From Xanthocytophaga flava (GTDB lineage: Bacteria; Bacteroidota; Bacteroidia; Cytophagales; 172606-1), in NCBI GenBank assembly GCA_030068525.1, contig JASJOS010000001.1, positions 310,001 to 374,000 on the forward strand: a stretch of DNA of 64,000 nucleotides, written 5' to 3'. Below the pieces are notes generated by a model, which was not told the DNA's origin, searched no databases, and saw only the letters and a list, made by a program, of their open reading frames with translations. Both the position numbers and the translations under genes were made by a program. How positions within the stretch are numbered: the stretch's first letter is position 1; each line of letters opens with the position of its first letter. This document shows positions 9,262-17,835 of this stretch, in pieces.

Positions 9262-9409
9262 AGCAACTCTTCCTATTGCTCTTTGCATAGAATTATGCAC
9301 AAGCCTTACTTATGCAATAAACTATGCTCACAAGACTATAATATGCTGAATTCAGTTCAAAAATCAGAGGAGATACTATGGAGCCGGGCAACTCTATCTT
9401 TTGAGCCAC

Positions 9410-9441
9410 AAAAAAACTGCCCAACCTTTCGGATGGGCAAT
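9410..9441 (-). terminator. Terminator of the DUF2911 gene
   Basis: On the minus strand a TGCCCATCC/GGTTGGGCA stem (one T-T mismatch) closes a GAAA tetraloop and is followed by seven T residues. It begins about 33 bases after the stop of the DUF2911 gene. Confidence 0.8.
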
Positions 9442-9473
9442 CTCACTCGCATTCAGATTAAAAAATAACTTTC

Positions 9474-10589
9474 TTAGTTTACATCTTTGCCTTGTTCCAA
9501 TGTAGCAATCATCTTCTCTACATTGGATTTGCTATTAGAGTCAGGTGCTTTGGGTAAAGCAGTTTTAGCTAGTTTCAATGCATTTTTATATTCTCCTACA
9601 GCAGAGTAACCTCTTATCAGTCCAACACTAGTGGTAAAATCGGTAGGGTATTTTTTTGCATTCAGCTGAAATACTTCCAGTGCCTCTTTACTACGTTTCA
9701 TAGCTACCAGCTGACGGGCGTACTGATGCAATTCTTGCATGTTACCCATTGGCATGGCTTCTTTCATCAACGCTGTAGCTTCTGCTGTTTTGCCTAGCTT
9801 TTCTAATACCTGAGCTTTTGTACTTAAAGTCGTAAAATTTTTCTGTCCCAAAAATGGAGCATTTACAGCGACATCAGCCCACTTTAATGCTTCTTCCAGA
9901 TTGGTATTGTTTTGCACACAGAAAGCAGCAGCCTGTGCCCATGGTTCCCAGTTAAAACCAACATCTGATCGTAGTTCTTTGCGAAACGATGTAAGTTGAG
10001 TATTTACCAGATCAACCTCAACTTTAAATGGAACCTTTAATTTTTCCCAAAGCAGAGCAATAACAGCTGAGTTGTCTGTCTGGTCCATAAACTCGTATTT
10101 TAACCGCTCTACATTGTCATTGAGAGATGTTGTTTTTACGTCCACACGTAGTGCATCTTCTGCAGGATCGTAGAAGTAGCTTCCCCAGGAAGTTGAGTTT
10201 TTGGAGAAAATAACGGTGGCTCCGCCTTCTTGCAAAGCCATAAATAATCCATAGGTTCCGGCAGGCAGGTTTTTGCCTTCTACTTTTACATCTGTGCTGA
10301 ATGAGATGGTTGTATTCTCATTGGCACCGGCTCTCCAGGGAGCAGATTTGCTGGTACCAAAGCCCAGATCCTGAAAGCCATAGTGAGCAACTGAGGTTCC
10401 CCAGATCTTTCCTTCCCGGCCTTTTACGCCTGGACGATCATAGGTAATGGAGACATCTGTAATACCAATTTTTTCAGAAACGGAAGCTTTCTTGTTTCCT
10501 CCGCTAGGTGGTGTAGTAAGTTGTGCCCATACAGGCTGCATAGCCCCCAGTATCAACAGGGACAATGTCCATCTTAAAAAAGTACGCAT
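9474..10589 (-). CDS. DUF2911 domain protein with C-terminal TPR-like repeats
   Basis: The 371-residue exported protein has a signal peptide ending P-V-W-A-Q. Residues about 30-180 form a DUF2911 domain, recognisable by I-G-I-T-D-V-S-I-T-Y-D-R-P, G-K-I-W-G, W-R-A-G-A-N-E and L-P-A-G-T-Y-G-L-F. From about 235 to the end there are helical repeats of tetratricopeptide type (A-L-K-W-A-D-V-A-V, Y-A-R-Q-L-V-A-M-K-R-S-K-E-A-L, G-E-Y-K-N-A-L-K-L-A). DUF2911 function is unknown; proteins of this form are common in Bacteroidota. It is transcribed alone, with its own terminator. Confidence 0.85.
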   Translation of the reverse strand: MRTFLRWTLSLLILGAMQPVWAQLTTPPSGGNKKASVSEKIGITDVSITYDRPGVKGREGKIWGTSVAHYGFQDLGFGTSKSAPWRAGANENTTISFSTDVKVEGKNLPAGTYGLFMALQEGGATVIFSKNSTSWGSYFYDPAEDALRVDVKTTSLNDNVERLKYEFMDQTDNSAVIALLWEKLKVPFKVEVDLVNTQLTSFRKELRSDVGFNWEPWAQAAAFCVQNNTNLEEALKWADVAVNAPFLGQKNFTTLSTKAQVLEKLGKTAEATALMKEAMPMGNMQELHQYARQLVAMKRSKEALEVFQLNAKKYPTDFTTSVGLIRGYSAVGEYKNALKLAKTALPKAPDSNSKSNVEKMIATLEQGKDVN

Positions 10590-10787
10590 AGGTTTAGGGA
10601 TGTTTTCAGGCTAAAAGTAAGTTACTGACAAATAAAGCACTAGTACTTTATGACAAAAGGCATTTTACCACCATAAGCGACTTTACTGGTATAGTACAAT
10701 CTTTCTACCCATGTAATTGACCTAACTATTCGCATCATTTAGAAAAAGCGAAACAAAGGAGTTACAGGAAGACGTTGTGCTAACTTC

Positions 10788-10996
10788 AATCGTGTGTGGT
10801 AGTGTAGGTGCGTTGGCAATCTTTTCTCCGCGAGGTTGGCCTGTGGCCTTGTGGGGGGAAGGATCGGAGAAAAGTGCTCTTTTTTGCACACGCACAAGTC
10901 TGGCTCATCAAATTCTCATTTGGTGCCCTGTTTTTTGGGCAAGCAAAAAATGAAGAGGTCAGTGGAAGAAGAATGTAAGGGACAATAAACCAACTC
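10788..10996. repeat. Structured dispersed repeat, copy 1
   Basis: The block shares its start (acttcaatcgtg), middle and end (gacaataaac) with a second copy at 39460-39633. A perfect 10-bp stem, CTTTTCTCCG at 10821-10830 with CGGAGAAAAG at 10865-10874, encloses a GGCC-TGT-GGCC mini-hairpin. The two copies differ at two stem positions with compensatory changes, so the structure seems to be conserved. A 70-codon minus-strand frame through it is a by-product. The remainder of the 10590-11020 gap shows no gene. Confidence 0.65.
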
Positions 10997-11020
10997 AACT
11001 AAAGATTTTGCTTAAAAGTT

Positions 11021-11061
11021 AATCAGAGCCTATACTCTTTTCAAAAAAATAGGCTCTGATT
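11021..11061. terminator. Bidirectional-type terminator hairpin (AGAGCCTAT family)
   Basis: A perfect 13-bp stem pairs AATCAGAGCCTAT at 11021-11033 with 11049-11061. It is downstream of the M16 pair on the minus strand, 77 bases past the stop. Close relatives with the same stem core stand at 56493 and 62167. Confidence 0.75.
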
Positions 11062-11137
11062 TTGTAAAACAAACTCTCATCCAAAATTTAGGATGACTCA
11101 TGTTTCATGTAGAGTCTTATCCTGAATATTTTACCGC

Positions 11138-12541
11138 TTAAAATCCATCCGCTTTAATCTGCTTTTCAGTTACAGGACCATACTTTTCAGCAATCTTTTT
11201 AATCTCTTCTGCTTTGCCAACCAACACAAACTGAAGCTTATCTTTTGGAAAATACTTTGCCACAATCTCTTTAGCTTTGGCAGTTGTCAACTGATCTACA
11301 TTAGTCTGGAAGCTATTGATAAAAGACTCGTTGAAACCGTACCAAAACATTTCAGTAAGCAAGCCGGCCAGTTGTCCTGCTGTTTCGTAATCAGGCAAAT
11401 ATTGTCCTTTTACATAGTTTTTAGCAGATTGTAAGGTAGTTTCATCAATACCTGTAGTATGCAGACGATTAAGCACTTCCAGCGCCTTATCAATAGTCGG
11501 TTCTGTGGTTTTATTGGCGGTGAAGGTTGAAATGTAAAAAGTACCTGCATTTTTCAGAGGCAAAAACCGACTGCTTGCCCCATAGGTTAATCCGGAGTTA
11601 ACACGTAATTCATCATTAAGCCAGGAAGTAAATCGTCCACCAAAAACGGTATTTACCACTTCGATAGCTACATAGTCCGGGTTGTCTCTCTTTATACCAA
11701 CTCCCCCAATATAAAATGTCGTCTCCCGTGCATCCTCTTTGTTAATCAGCAATACATTGTTTCCAGTTGGTGCAGTCACGACACTGGCAGCCAGATTTTT
11801 CTGAGCAGAAGTTCCTTTTTTCCAGTCTGCAAACAGTTTGGAGATCTGAGCTTTCATATCCTTCGCCTTAAAATCTCCTACTATGGCAATAGCAGATCCG
11901 TTAGGAATATAATTGGCCTGGTAGAACTTTTGTACATCTGCTACCTGAAGTTGACCAACTGTGGATACTTTGCCTGTAACCGGATTAGCATATACATGAT
12001 CTTTGTACAGGAATGCGGCCCAGTAAGATCCCATCACCGAACGAGGACTTTCCTTGGCTCTTTCCAGATTAGTCAGCATTCGTTTCTTCTCTTTTTCAAA
12101 CTCTGCCGCATCAAACGTTGGATTTACCAGTACTTCTTTGATTAATGGTAAAACCCTTGTTTGATCTTTGGTTGCGAATCCAGCAGAAAGAGAAGCATAT
12201 TCTTTGGTTGCCTGTGTATTCAGTGTTGCACCAACAAAATCCAGTTCTTCTTCCAGTTTGGTCTTTGTATAATTTTTTGTTCCATGTTTTAGTGCTGTGG
12301 CAGTCAGAGAGGCAAGTCCGGCTTGTGAGCCATCATAGATAGCCCCAGCAGGAATGATAGCAGCCACATGAATGACAGGTACTTCATGTTGTTCCATCAG
12401 GTACACCGTCAACCCATTGGATAAAACAAATTTCTCGTACCCAGGTAATTTATACTCGGCAGTTTTTGTCTGGGCAAAACTACAGAATGACTGACAGACA
12501 AAGGCAAGAGCAAATACTATATATAAAGTGGTTCTTTTCAT
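11138..12541 (-). CDS. M16 family peptidase-like protein, non-catalytic partner
   Basis: The 467-residue secreted protein (signal peptide ending C-S-F-A-Q) has the two-lobed M16 fold pattern, but the zinc motif HxxEH is missing: where it should lie the sequence is G-L-A-S-L-T-A-T-A-L. The arginine/tyrosine pair typical of the non-catalytic or C-terminal lobe is present in L-R-V-N-S-G-L-T-Y-G. It starts 4 bases after the stop of the catalytic M16 gene, so the two are translated from one transcript. By analogy with heterodimeric M16B proteases it probably supplies the substrate-binding chamber for the upstream enzyme, in the periplasm. Confidence 0.9.
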   Translation of the reverse strand: MKRTTLYIVFALAFVCQSFCSFAQTKTAEYKLPGYEKFVLSNGLTVYLMEQHEVPVIHVAAIIPAGAIYDGSQAGLASLTATALKHGTKNYTKTKLEEELDFVGATLNTQATKEYASLSAGFATKDQTRVLPLIKEVLVNPTFDAAEFEKEKKRMLTNLERAKESPRSVMGSYWAAFLYKDHVYANPVTGKVSTVGQLQVADVQKFYQANYIPNGSAIAIVGDFKAKDMKAQISKLFADWKKGTSAQKNLAASVVTAPTGNNVLLINKEDARETTFYIGGVGIKRDNPDYVAIEVVNTVFGGRFTSWLNDELRVNSGLTYGASSRFLPLKNAGTFYISTFTANKTTEPTIDKALEVLNRLHTTGIDETTLQSAKNYVKGQYLPDYETAGQLAGLLTEMFWYGFNESFINSFQTNVDQLTTAKAKEIVAKYFPKDKLQFVLVGKAEEIKKIAEKYGPVTEKQIKADGF

Positions 12542-12545
12542 GGGA

Positions 12546-13859
12546 TTAGTCTTCTACGTTTGCTTTTAAAACACCTACAGTTCTATTGGATTTCTTAAAA
12601 TACTCATTGGCTACCCGTTTGATATCATCTAGTGTTACCTTGTTGTACTCAGCAGGAGCCTCAAACATCTTTTTGTAATCACCAAAGAACAATTCATAAG
12701 TGCCCAGGTTGTTAGACTTCCCATTGATAGTTTCGATTTGTCCATAGAACTCCATTAGTTTCTGATTCTTTATTTTCTGAAGTTCTTTCTCTGTAATACC
12801 TTCTTTCTTAATCTTTTCTATCTCTTCGTAAATGGCACTTTCAATGTCTGCTTCTTTTGCATCCTTTGCAGCCACTACATATATCTGAAACAACGTCGGG
12901 TCAAAGCTTTCACTATAGTCAGTAAATACATTGGATACCAGCTGTTTTTTATCTACCAGGGTGCTGTATAATCGGGAGGAATTGCCTTTGGAAAGAACAG
13001 AGCTCAAAATACTAAGTGCATAAAAGTCTTTATGGCGTGCTTCAGGTGTATGATACCCAATGAGCATATAAGGAGTCGCTACTTGCTTTTGTACAGTCAC
13101 CCGACGTTCCCCTGTCTGAGGAGGTTCTACCAGATGGACCGGATCTGCTGCTTTCTGAGCCGGAATAGGTTCCATGTATTTCTGTGCCAATCGTTTTACT
13201 TCATCCGTTTTTACATTTCCGGAAATTACCACTACACAGTTATTGGGTGCATAATAGGTTTTGAAATAATATTCCAGGTCTTCTTTTGTCCAGTTTTTGA
13301 TGTCTTCTTCATATCCGATTACAGGCCAGTGATACGGATGCTCCTGAAAAGCAGTGGCATTCACAGCTTCACCCAACATACGCCATGGAGAGTTTTCCAA
13401 ACCTGTGCTACGTTCAGACAACACTACGCCACGTTCACTCTCCACCATTTTAGGATCGATGGTAAGACTGGCAATACGATCTGCTTCCAGATCAAATATC
13501 TTTTCGAGTGCAGAAGACGGAAACCAATCTGTATATACAGTTACATTTTCGGTAGTATAGGCATTGTTAGCCCCTCCATTAAACTCCATGGTGCGATCGA
13601 ACTCTTTTGGGCCATATTTTTTAGAACCGTTGAACATCATATGTTCAAAAAAATGGGATAAGCCTGTAATACCAGGATGTTCATTGCGGGCACCCACCCG
13701 ATAGAGCAAGTACATATTGGCATTGGGAATAGAATTATCCTCAACAACCAGAAATTTCATTCCATTGGTAAGTGTAAACGTTTTGACATCGTCTGCTTTG
13801 TTTTGTGCCAGTACACTCAGGCAACAGAGCAATGCCGGGACAATAAAGAATTGCTTCAT
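12546..13859 (-). CDS. M16 family zinc metalloprotease, catalytic subunit
   Basis: The 437-residue product has a signal peptide (M-K-Q-F-F-I-V-P-A-L-L-C-C-L-S-V-L-A-Q). The inverted zinc motif is H69-F-F-E72-H73, and Glu149 lies 76 residues after His73, as expected for the third zinc ligand; Glu72 is the catalytic base. The ATG at 13859 is chosen over a longer frame because it gives the signal peptide directly. The downstream gene (12541) is the HxxEH-less partner, with a 4-base gap. The pair probably degrades peptides in the periplasm or at the membrane. No promoter was evident in the 212-base gap upstream. Confidence 0.93.
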   Translation of the reverse strand: MKQFFIVPALLCCLSVLAQNKADDVKTFTLTNGMKFLVVEDNSIPNANMYLLYRVGARNEHPGITGLSHFFEHMMFNGSKKYGPKEFDRTMEFNGGANNAYTTENVTVYTDWFPSSALEKIFDLEADRIASLTIDPKMVESERGVVLSERSTGLENSPWRMLGEAVNATAFQEHPYHWPVIGYEEDIKNWTKEDLEYYFKTYYAPNNCVVVISGNVKTDEVKRLAQKYMEPIPAQKAADPVHLVEPPQTGERRVTVQKQVATPYMLIGYHTPEARHKDFYALSILSSVLSKGNSSRLYSTLVDKKQLVSNVFTDYSESFDPTLFQIYVVAAKDAKEADIESAIYEEIEKIKKEGITEKELQKIKNQKLMEFYGQIETINGKSNNLGTYELFFGDYKKMFEAPAEYNKVTLDDIKRVANEYFKKSNRTVGVLKANVED

Positions 13860-14071
13860 AAATGAATTGGTTATAGTGTGCCGGTAAAATACAAAAAGAG
13901 AATTTTTCTGAAAATACTTTTGTGTTCGATGGTGACAATTCCCTGCAAATAAAAAGCAGAACATTTCTGTTCTGCCTGCACAAATTCACGACGCCCTACG
14001 CTTTTAATTGTATACGAAGCCCTATCTTCTTGGATGCAGTTGAGGCTTAGCTTTACAAGACACACTGCTGG

Positions 14072-15076
14072 TTAGTCTGTCTTAAATGTAATGACCGAAT
14101 ACTTTTCATTCAGGTTAATAGTTATCGGATGTGTCAACTTCCATACCTCATATGCATCAAACTCAAATGTTATATTTGCTGGAACAATCATAATTTTATT
14201 ATACTGTTCCATAATGAACTCTTCTAAAAAGCCTGCCTCCACAATCTGATTTAACTCAGATAAATACTGCTTGGTAGCAGGATGTTTTCCATAAACATGT
14301 ACTCGTTTTTCAAATCGTATAAATTCTGTCAGAGAAGCTATATGCAAGTTTAGATACAGGTCTGGAAATCCTGCGTCTCTTTCCTGAGAACTCATATTCT
14401 GCTTTGCCCATTCAAGTTTTTTATAGGCGCTTCCCATGACAGAACCCAACATGACAGAATCCCTGAAAGCAGCAGGAGCAAAATGAATACTTGGTTTCCA
14501 GACTAGCGGTGCCTTTTTAACCAAATTAGTGGGTTTGAAAACTTCTACTACTTGTTTTTCCAGTGATTTTATCTGAGTAGAGTCCAGATAATCACTATTG
14601 ACTTTGATTTTAAAGAGCCATTGCCCGCATTCGAAGATAGTAATAAGAGATCTGTTCACCATTAAAAGAGCAGTATATCCTATTACTTTATAATCACCGC
14701 TCTGAAAAGAAGCTGGGTATTGTTGCAGCTCTGGACTATCAGGAACCCCATTTGTAAGCTCAGACACAGAAGACTGATAGGCAGATCGCAACTGTTCTTC
14801 ATTACCTGGAGTTGGATATAAATCAATGGATAAGGTAGTCATACCCATAGACGTATTGTGTTGATATATACTACTTATACCCTTTTCCTTTTTATCCACA
14901 GAGTAAATATCTACTCTTGTATATTCTCCAATCTTTTCTTCAAATGAAGTTCCTGTATATGTATGGATATAAGAACCTTTTGCTTTTATTTTTTTGAAGG
15001 GTGTCTGTGCAAAGACAACAGCTATACTGGCAAAAGTTAGTAGAAAAATAGAGGTAAATGGCACTAATTTAATCAT
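14072..15076 (-). CDS. Secreted protein of unknown function
   Basis: The 334-residue product starts with a signal peptide (F-A-S-I-A-V-V-F-A-Q). No domain was recognised. The N-terminal half looks like beta strands; the C-terminal half has a long amphipathic helical part (W-A-K-Q-N-M-S-S-Q-E-R) and a conserved-looking Y-L-N-L-H-I-A-S-L-T-E-F-I-R-F segment. It lies after the hairpin at 15188 that ends the neighbouring operon, so it is likely to be a separate transcript. Confidence 0.75.
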   Translation of the reverse strand: MIKLVPFTSIFLLTFASIAVVFAQTPFKKIKAKGSYIHTYTGTSFEEKIGEYTRVDIYSVDKKEKGISSIYQHNTSMGMTTLSIDLYPTPGNEEQLRSAYQSSVSELTNGVPDSPELQQYPASFQSGDYKVIGYTALLMVNRSLITIFECGQWLFKIKVNSDYLDSTQIKSLEKQVVEVFKPTNLVKKAPLVWKPSIHFAPAAFRDSVMLGSVMGSAYKKLEWAKQNMSSQERDAGFPDLYLNLHIASLTEFIRFEKRVHVYGKHPATKQYLSELNQIVEAGFLEEFIMEQYNKIMIVPANITFEFDAYEVWKLTHPITINLNEKYSVITFKTD

Positions 15077-15187
15077 AAGTATATTTTAATATTTTGGGTA
15101 TTGCCAGTACTACAGCTTTTATAAAGTTGGTTCTAAAAATAGGAAAGAACTGATTTAATACCACGTGAAGAACTAATAAATATGTAT

Positions 15188-15236
15188 GTATCCAAGTCAG
15201 GCCACATTTCCTTCTAACATGTCCTGACTTGGATAC
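15188..15236. terminator. Hairpin closing the 22391-15244 operon
   Basis: A perfect 14-bp stem pairs GTATCCAAGTCAGG at 15188-15201 with 15223-15236, with a 21-base loop. It stands 7 bases after the stop of the ZU5-like lipoprotein gene. There is no marked T-tract. Confidence 0.65.
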
Positions 15237-15243
15237 AACTCTT

Positions 15244-16542
15244 TTAATTAATTCTCTTTACATTAAAATAGCCTGATATAGGAAACAACTCCCCATCTGC
15301 ATTATATAAGCCTCCGGAAAAAGTACCAGCAATCGTTTTGCCTGCGCCATTTCCAAACTTGGAGATGGTACTTGTAAAAGGGGCACAATGACAGGTTCCC
15401 TCATCGTCACACCATTCCAGTTGGTACACTAGTGTAGGGCTAGCTGTATAGGAAACAATATCAGCTGCATCCTGGCAATTGTGTGAATGTGATCCTGTAC
15501 CTATCAGAGACCGGTAAAAAGTAAAATTAGGAATCCCGGTAGAAGACGCACCCTGCCATACTACATACTCATTCTGAACTACCACATAAGCCACCTGATT
15601 AGCATCTCCTGATTGTTTATATTTGTATTCTGTACCATTGAAATTAACCACAACAACACCCTCTTCAGCAATGGTAATGTTTGACACCAGCAAAACCTTA
15701 CTGAATAGCTGTGCAGGTTGTCCATCCTGGTATCGTTCCATCTCTACGGACACAGCGACCGGATTTTTGGATGGAGTTTCAGAAGGCGCTGTATAAGTAG
15801 CGGTCCATCCGTTAGAGGTTAATGTTCCTTCACCGGCTAACGTCCATTTTACCTGTTTGAATAATGAAGTTCGTTTCTCAACAGGTGTTAAAGGTTCCAG
15901 TGCATCGTCATTACTCTTAGGGCTAATTGGCACTAATGGAGTCAGTTCATCATCCGGATTCGTGCTGGCGATAAAACCGGATACTTTCAGTTGTACAGAT
16001 CCTTTTGGCTTTATATAGGCAGAGGCAGGATCTAAGGATACATCGATAAACTTGCCTAAGCCCCAGTCACTAAAGTGTGTGATCTCTCCGGTAATGGTTT
16101 TAGTAGTTGTATTTACATTGCTTTTCAATAAAGCTTGCCATGAACCATCGGCTGCCTGAGTCACAATCCATAATACATTGGCATCTGCACCTGCAAGCAA
16201 GTCGCTGGTATACTTAAATGTCACTTTTACAGGCTGGTTAAACTGTTGGCCATCGGGCGTAAACCGATAGGCAATCCCTCCAATACCCAAAGGAGCATTG
16301 TTTGTAATAGGTTGTACAGATATAGTAGTATTGGCAGCCAATGCACCTGCCGGAATATCTAGTTTTACTAATCCATCAGCAGATGTAATTGATCCTCCGG
16401 CAGCACCAATACTGGCAGTCGTTGCGGTTCCTGTGGGTTCTCCTACTTCGGTCTTAGTAGCTACCGGTTCCGGGTCACTAGTTTTACAGGCATTCCATAA
16501 CAATAAACTACTCATTAACAATACATAAAAAACACGTTTCAT
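15244..16542 (-). CDS. ZU5-like lipoprotein
   Basis: The 432-residue product has a lipoprotein-type signal peptide with Cys19 (L-L-L-W-N-A-C). Residues about 45-155 resemble a ZU5-type beta domain (G-G-S-I-T-S-A-D-G-L-V-K-L, D-I-P-A-G-A-L, then T-H-F-S-D-W-G). After it come Ig-like stretches around P-K-G-S-V-Q-L-K-V-S-G-F and a cysteine-containing C-terminal region (H-N-C-Q-D-A-A, W-C-D-D-E-G-T-C-H-C). It is likely anchored in the outer membrane. It is last in a five- to six-gene minus-strand run with the caspase-like lipoprotein and two paralogues. Function is unknown. Confidence 0.8.
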   Translation of the reverse strand: MKRVFYVLLMSSLLLWNACKTSDPEPVATKTEVGEPTGTATTASIGAAGGSITSADGLVKLDIPAGALAANTTISVQPITNNAPLGIGGIAYRFTPDGQQFNQPVKVTFKYTSDLLAGADANVLWIVTQAADGSWQALLKSNVNTTTKTITGEITHFSDWGLGKFIDVSLDPASAYIKPKGSVQLKVSGFIASTNPDDELTPLVPISPKSNDDALEPLTPVEKRTSLFKQVKWTLAGEGTLTSNGWTATYTAPSETPSKNPVAVSVEMERYQDGQPAQLFSKVLLVSNITIAEEGVVVVNFNGTEYKYKQSGDANQVAYVVVQNEYVVWQGASSTGIPNFTFYRSLIGTGSHSHNCQDAADIVSYTASPTLVYQLEWCDDEGTCHCAPFTSTISKFGNGAGKTIAGTFSGGLYNADGELFPISGYFNVKRIN

Positions 16543-16604
16543 AACTGATCAGGAAATAGTGTAGTGAATAAAAAAGATTTTGAAGCATACTAAAACTCAT
16601 CTCT

Positions 16605-17810
16605 CTACTTACTGTAGAAAGGATTAGTACCTATGTAAAGTAAATCCGGATAAGTTGCCGGATTCTTATCTGCAACACCTGTAAATGCCTTATGAATAAT
16701 CCGGCCATCCAGATAGGTTAGAATAATGGTAAAATTCTGAATCCGGTACGTTCCTTTTCCTGGTGCATCCTGTGGATTTTTTGTAGGGTAGCGACAATCA
16801 CTCACCCAGATACCTCTGTCATCAAAGGTTCCATCTTTGGAAAAATAGATTACCTGACGACATCCTGCCTGCGAATAATAGGGATCTTTGCTCCAGTTTG
16901 GAATGTAACTCCATCGACCTTGTAAGGTCAGTCCATCTACAGAAGCACATTTGTAAAAATTATAGGCATACCCCACTTTCTTTAGTTGGGTAAGATTGAC
17001 CTGTTCAACCTGTATGTTTTCATATTTTGATCGGAACGCTCCTTTTCCATTTTGAAGAGAAAATTTTCCCCAGGATTCTTTGTCTTTACCTGTTTGGCTC
17101 CTGTTCTTATCAAAGCTTTGCAAACCAGCAGATGGCATTTCAGGGTAATAATCTCCATCAGAATAAACTACATAGAACTTTACATTTGCTGAAGCTGTAG
17201 CGATATTTTCATGATCACTTCCATCCAAAGGATTTAGCTGAACGTTCATCCATACCGTTGCTTTTTGTCCTGTAGGAATGGGTTTTGTACCAGAAGAAGA
17301 AACAGGTGTAGCTGTACTCTTACCATCACCACCTTGCAGAGTCACAGAACTGATAAAGTTCTGGATAGTAGCCAGATATTGTTCTCCATTAGTCAATACA
17401 ACAATGCTGATACATTTGCCATATCCTGTAAATGTTGTCAGCATAGCCAATGCGTTAGTTTTATTAAAAACAAACTCTGCTCCCCCGCTTTTCATCTGCC
17501 ATCCATTTACATTCCGGATAGGATTAATCTGAGGACTTCCAACGGAATTATACTGTGAGACAATCAGTTGTTGCCATTCACTGGAAAAATCCTGGTTGCT
17601 ACTACCTTTACTAGCTATGCCAGCATATAAAGCCAATGTACACCATGTCTTTGCTTTCTGGTCGGTTATTGTGTAGGTGACTACATCTTTTTTCTGTTCC
17701 TTCTTCCACCCCTGAGGAGGTATATAGGTAGTCAGATCAAACGTTTCCTGTTGAGCATAGGTATATACTAACCAAAAGAAACAAATTGGTAACGATACTA
17801 CTTTTTTCAT
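16605..17810 (-). CDS. Secreted protein, paralogue of the adjacent gene (shared N-terminal domain)
   Basis: ATG 17810 gives 401 residues with a signal peptide ending Y-T-Y-A-Q; the frame is open further upstream but would overlap the neighbouring gene. Residues about 20-150 (Q-E-T-F-D-L-T-T-Y-I-P-P, G-W-K-K-E, S-K-G-S-S-N-Q-D-F-S-S-E-W) are clearly homologous to the same part of the 17836-19221 product. A Ser/Thr/Pro-rich linker follows, and then a different C-terminal half (residues about 185-401) with F-S-K-D-G-T-F-D-D-R-G and G-T-Y-R-I motifs that suggest a beta-rich fold. Function is unknown. Confidence 0.8.
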   Translation of the reverse strand: MKKVVSLPICFFWLVYTYAQQETFDLTTYIPPQGWKKEQKKDVVTYTITDQKAKTWCTLALYAGIASKGSSNQDFSSEWQQLIVSQYNSVGSPQINPIRNVNGWQMKSGGAEFVFNKTNALAMLTTFTGYGKCISIVVLTNGEQYLATIQNFISSVTLQGGDGKSTATPVSSSGTKPIPTGQKATVWMNVQLNPLDGSDHENIATASANVKFYVVYSDGDYYPEMPSAGLQSFDKNRSQTGKDKESWGKFSLQNGKGAFRSKYENIQVEQVNLTQLKKVGYAYNFYKCASVDGLTLQGRWSYIPNWSKDPYYSQAGCRQVIYFSKDGTFDDRGIWVSDCRYPTKNPQDAPGKGTYRIQNFTIILTYLDGRIIHKAFTGVADKNPATYPDLLYIGTNPFYSK

Positions 17811-17835
17811 AGCTAAGACAGTGTGGTAAAGTAAT

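Noticed and set aside
9193-9468. 91-codon plus-strand frame
   Set aside because: Starts in the tandem array and ends in the terminator of the convergent gene.
10786-10998. 70-codon minus-strand frame containing F-F-A-C-P-K-N
   Set aside because: It lies wholly in the structured repeat; the similar frame at 39443-39625 comes from the second repeat copy. The similarity is caused by the DNA repeat, not by a gene.
13032-13661. 209-codon plus-strand frame antisense to the M16 catalytic gene
   Set aside because: The minus strand encodes a well-supported protease with full motifs; the plus frame has no features.
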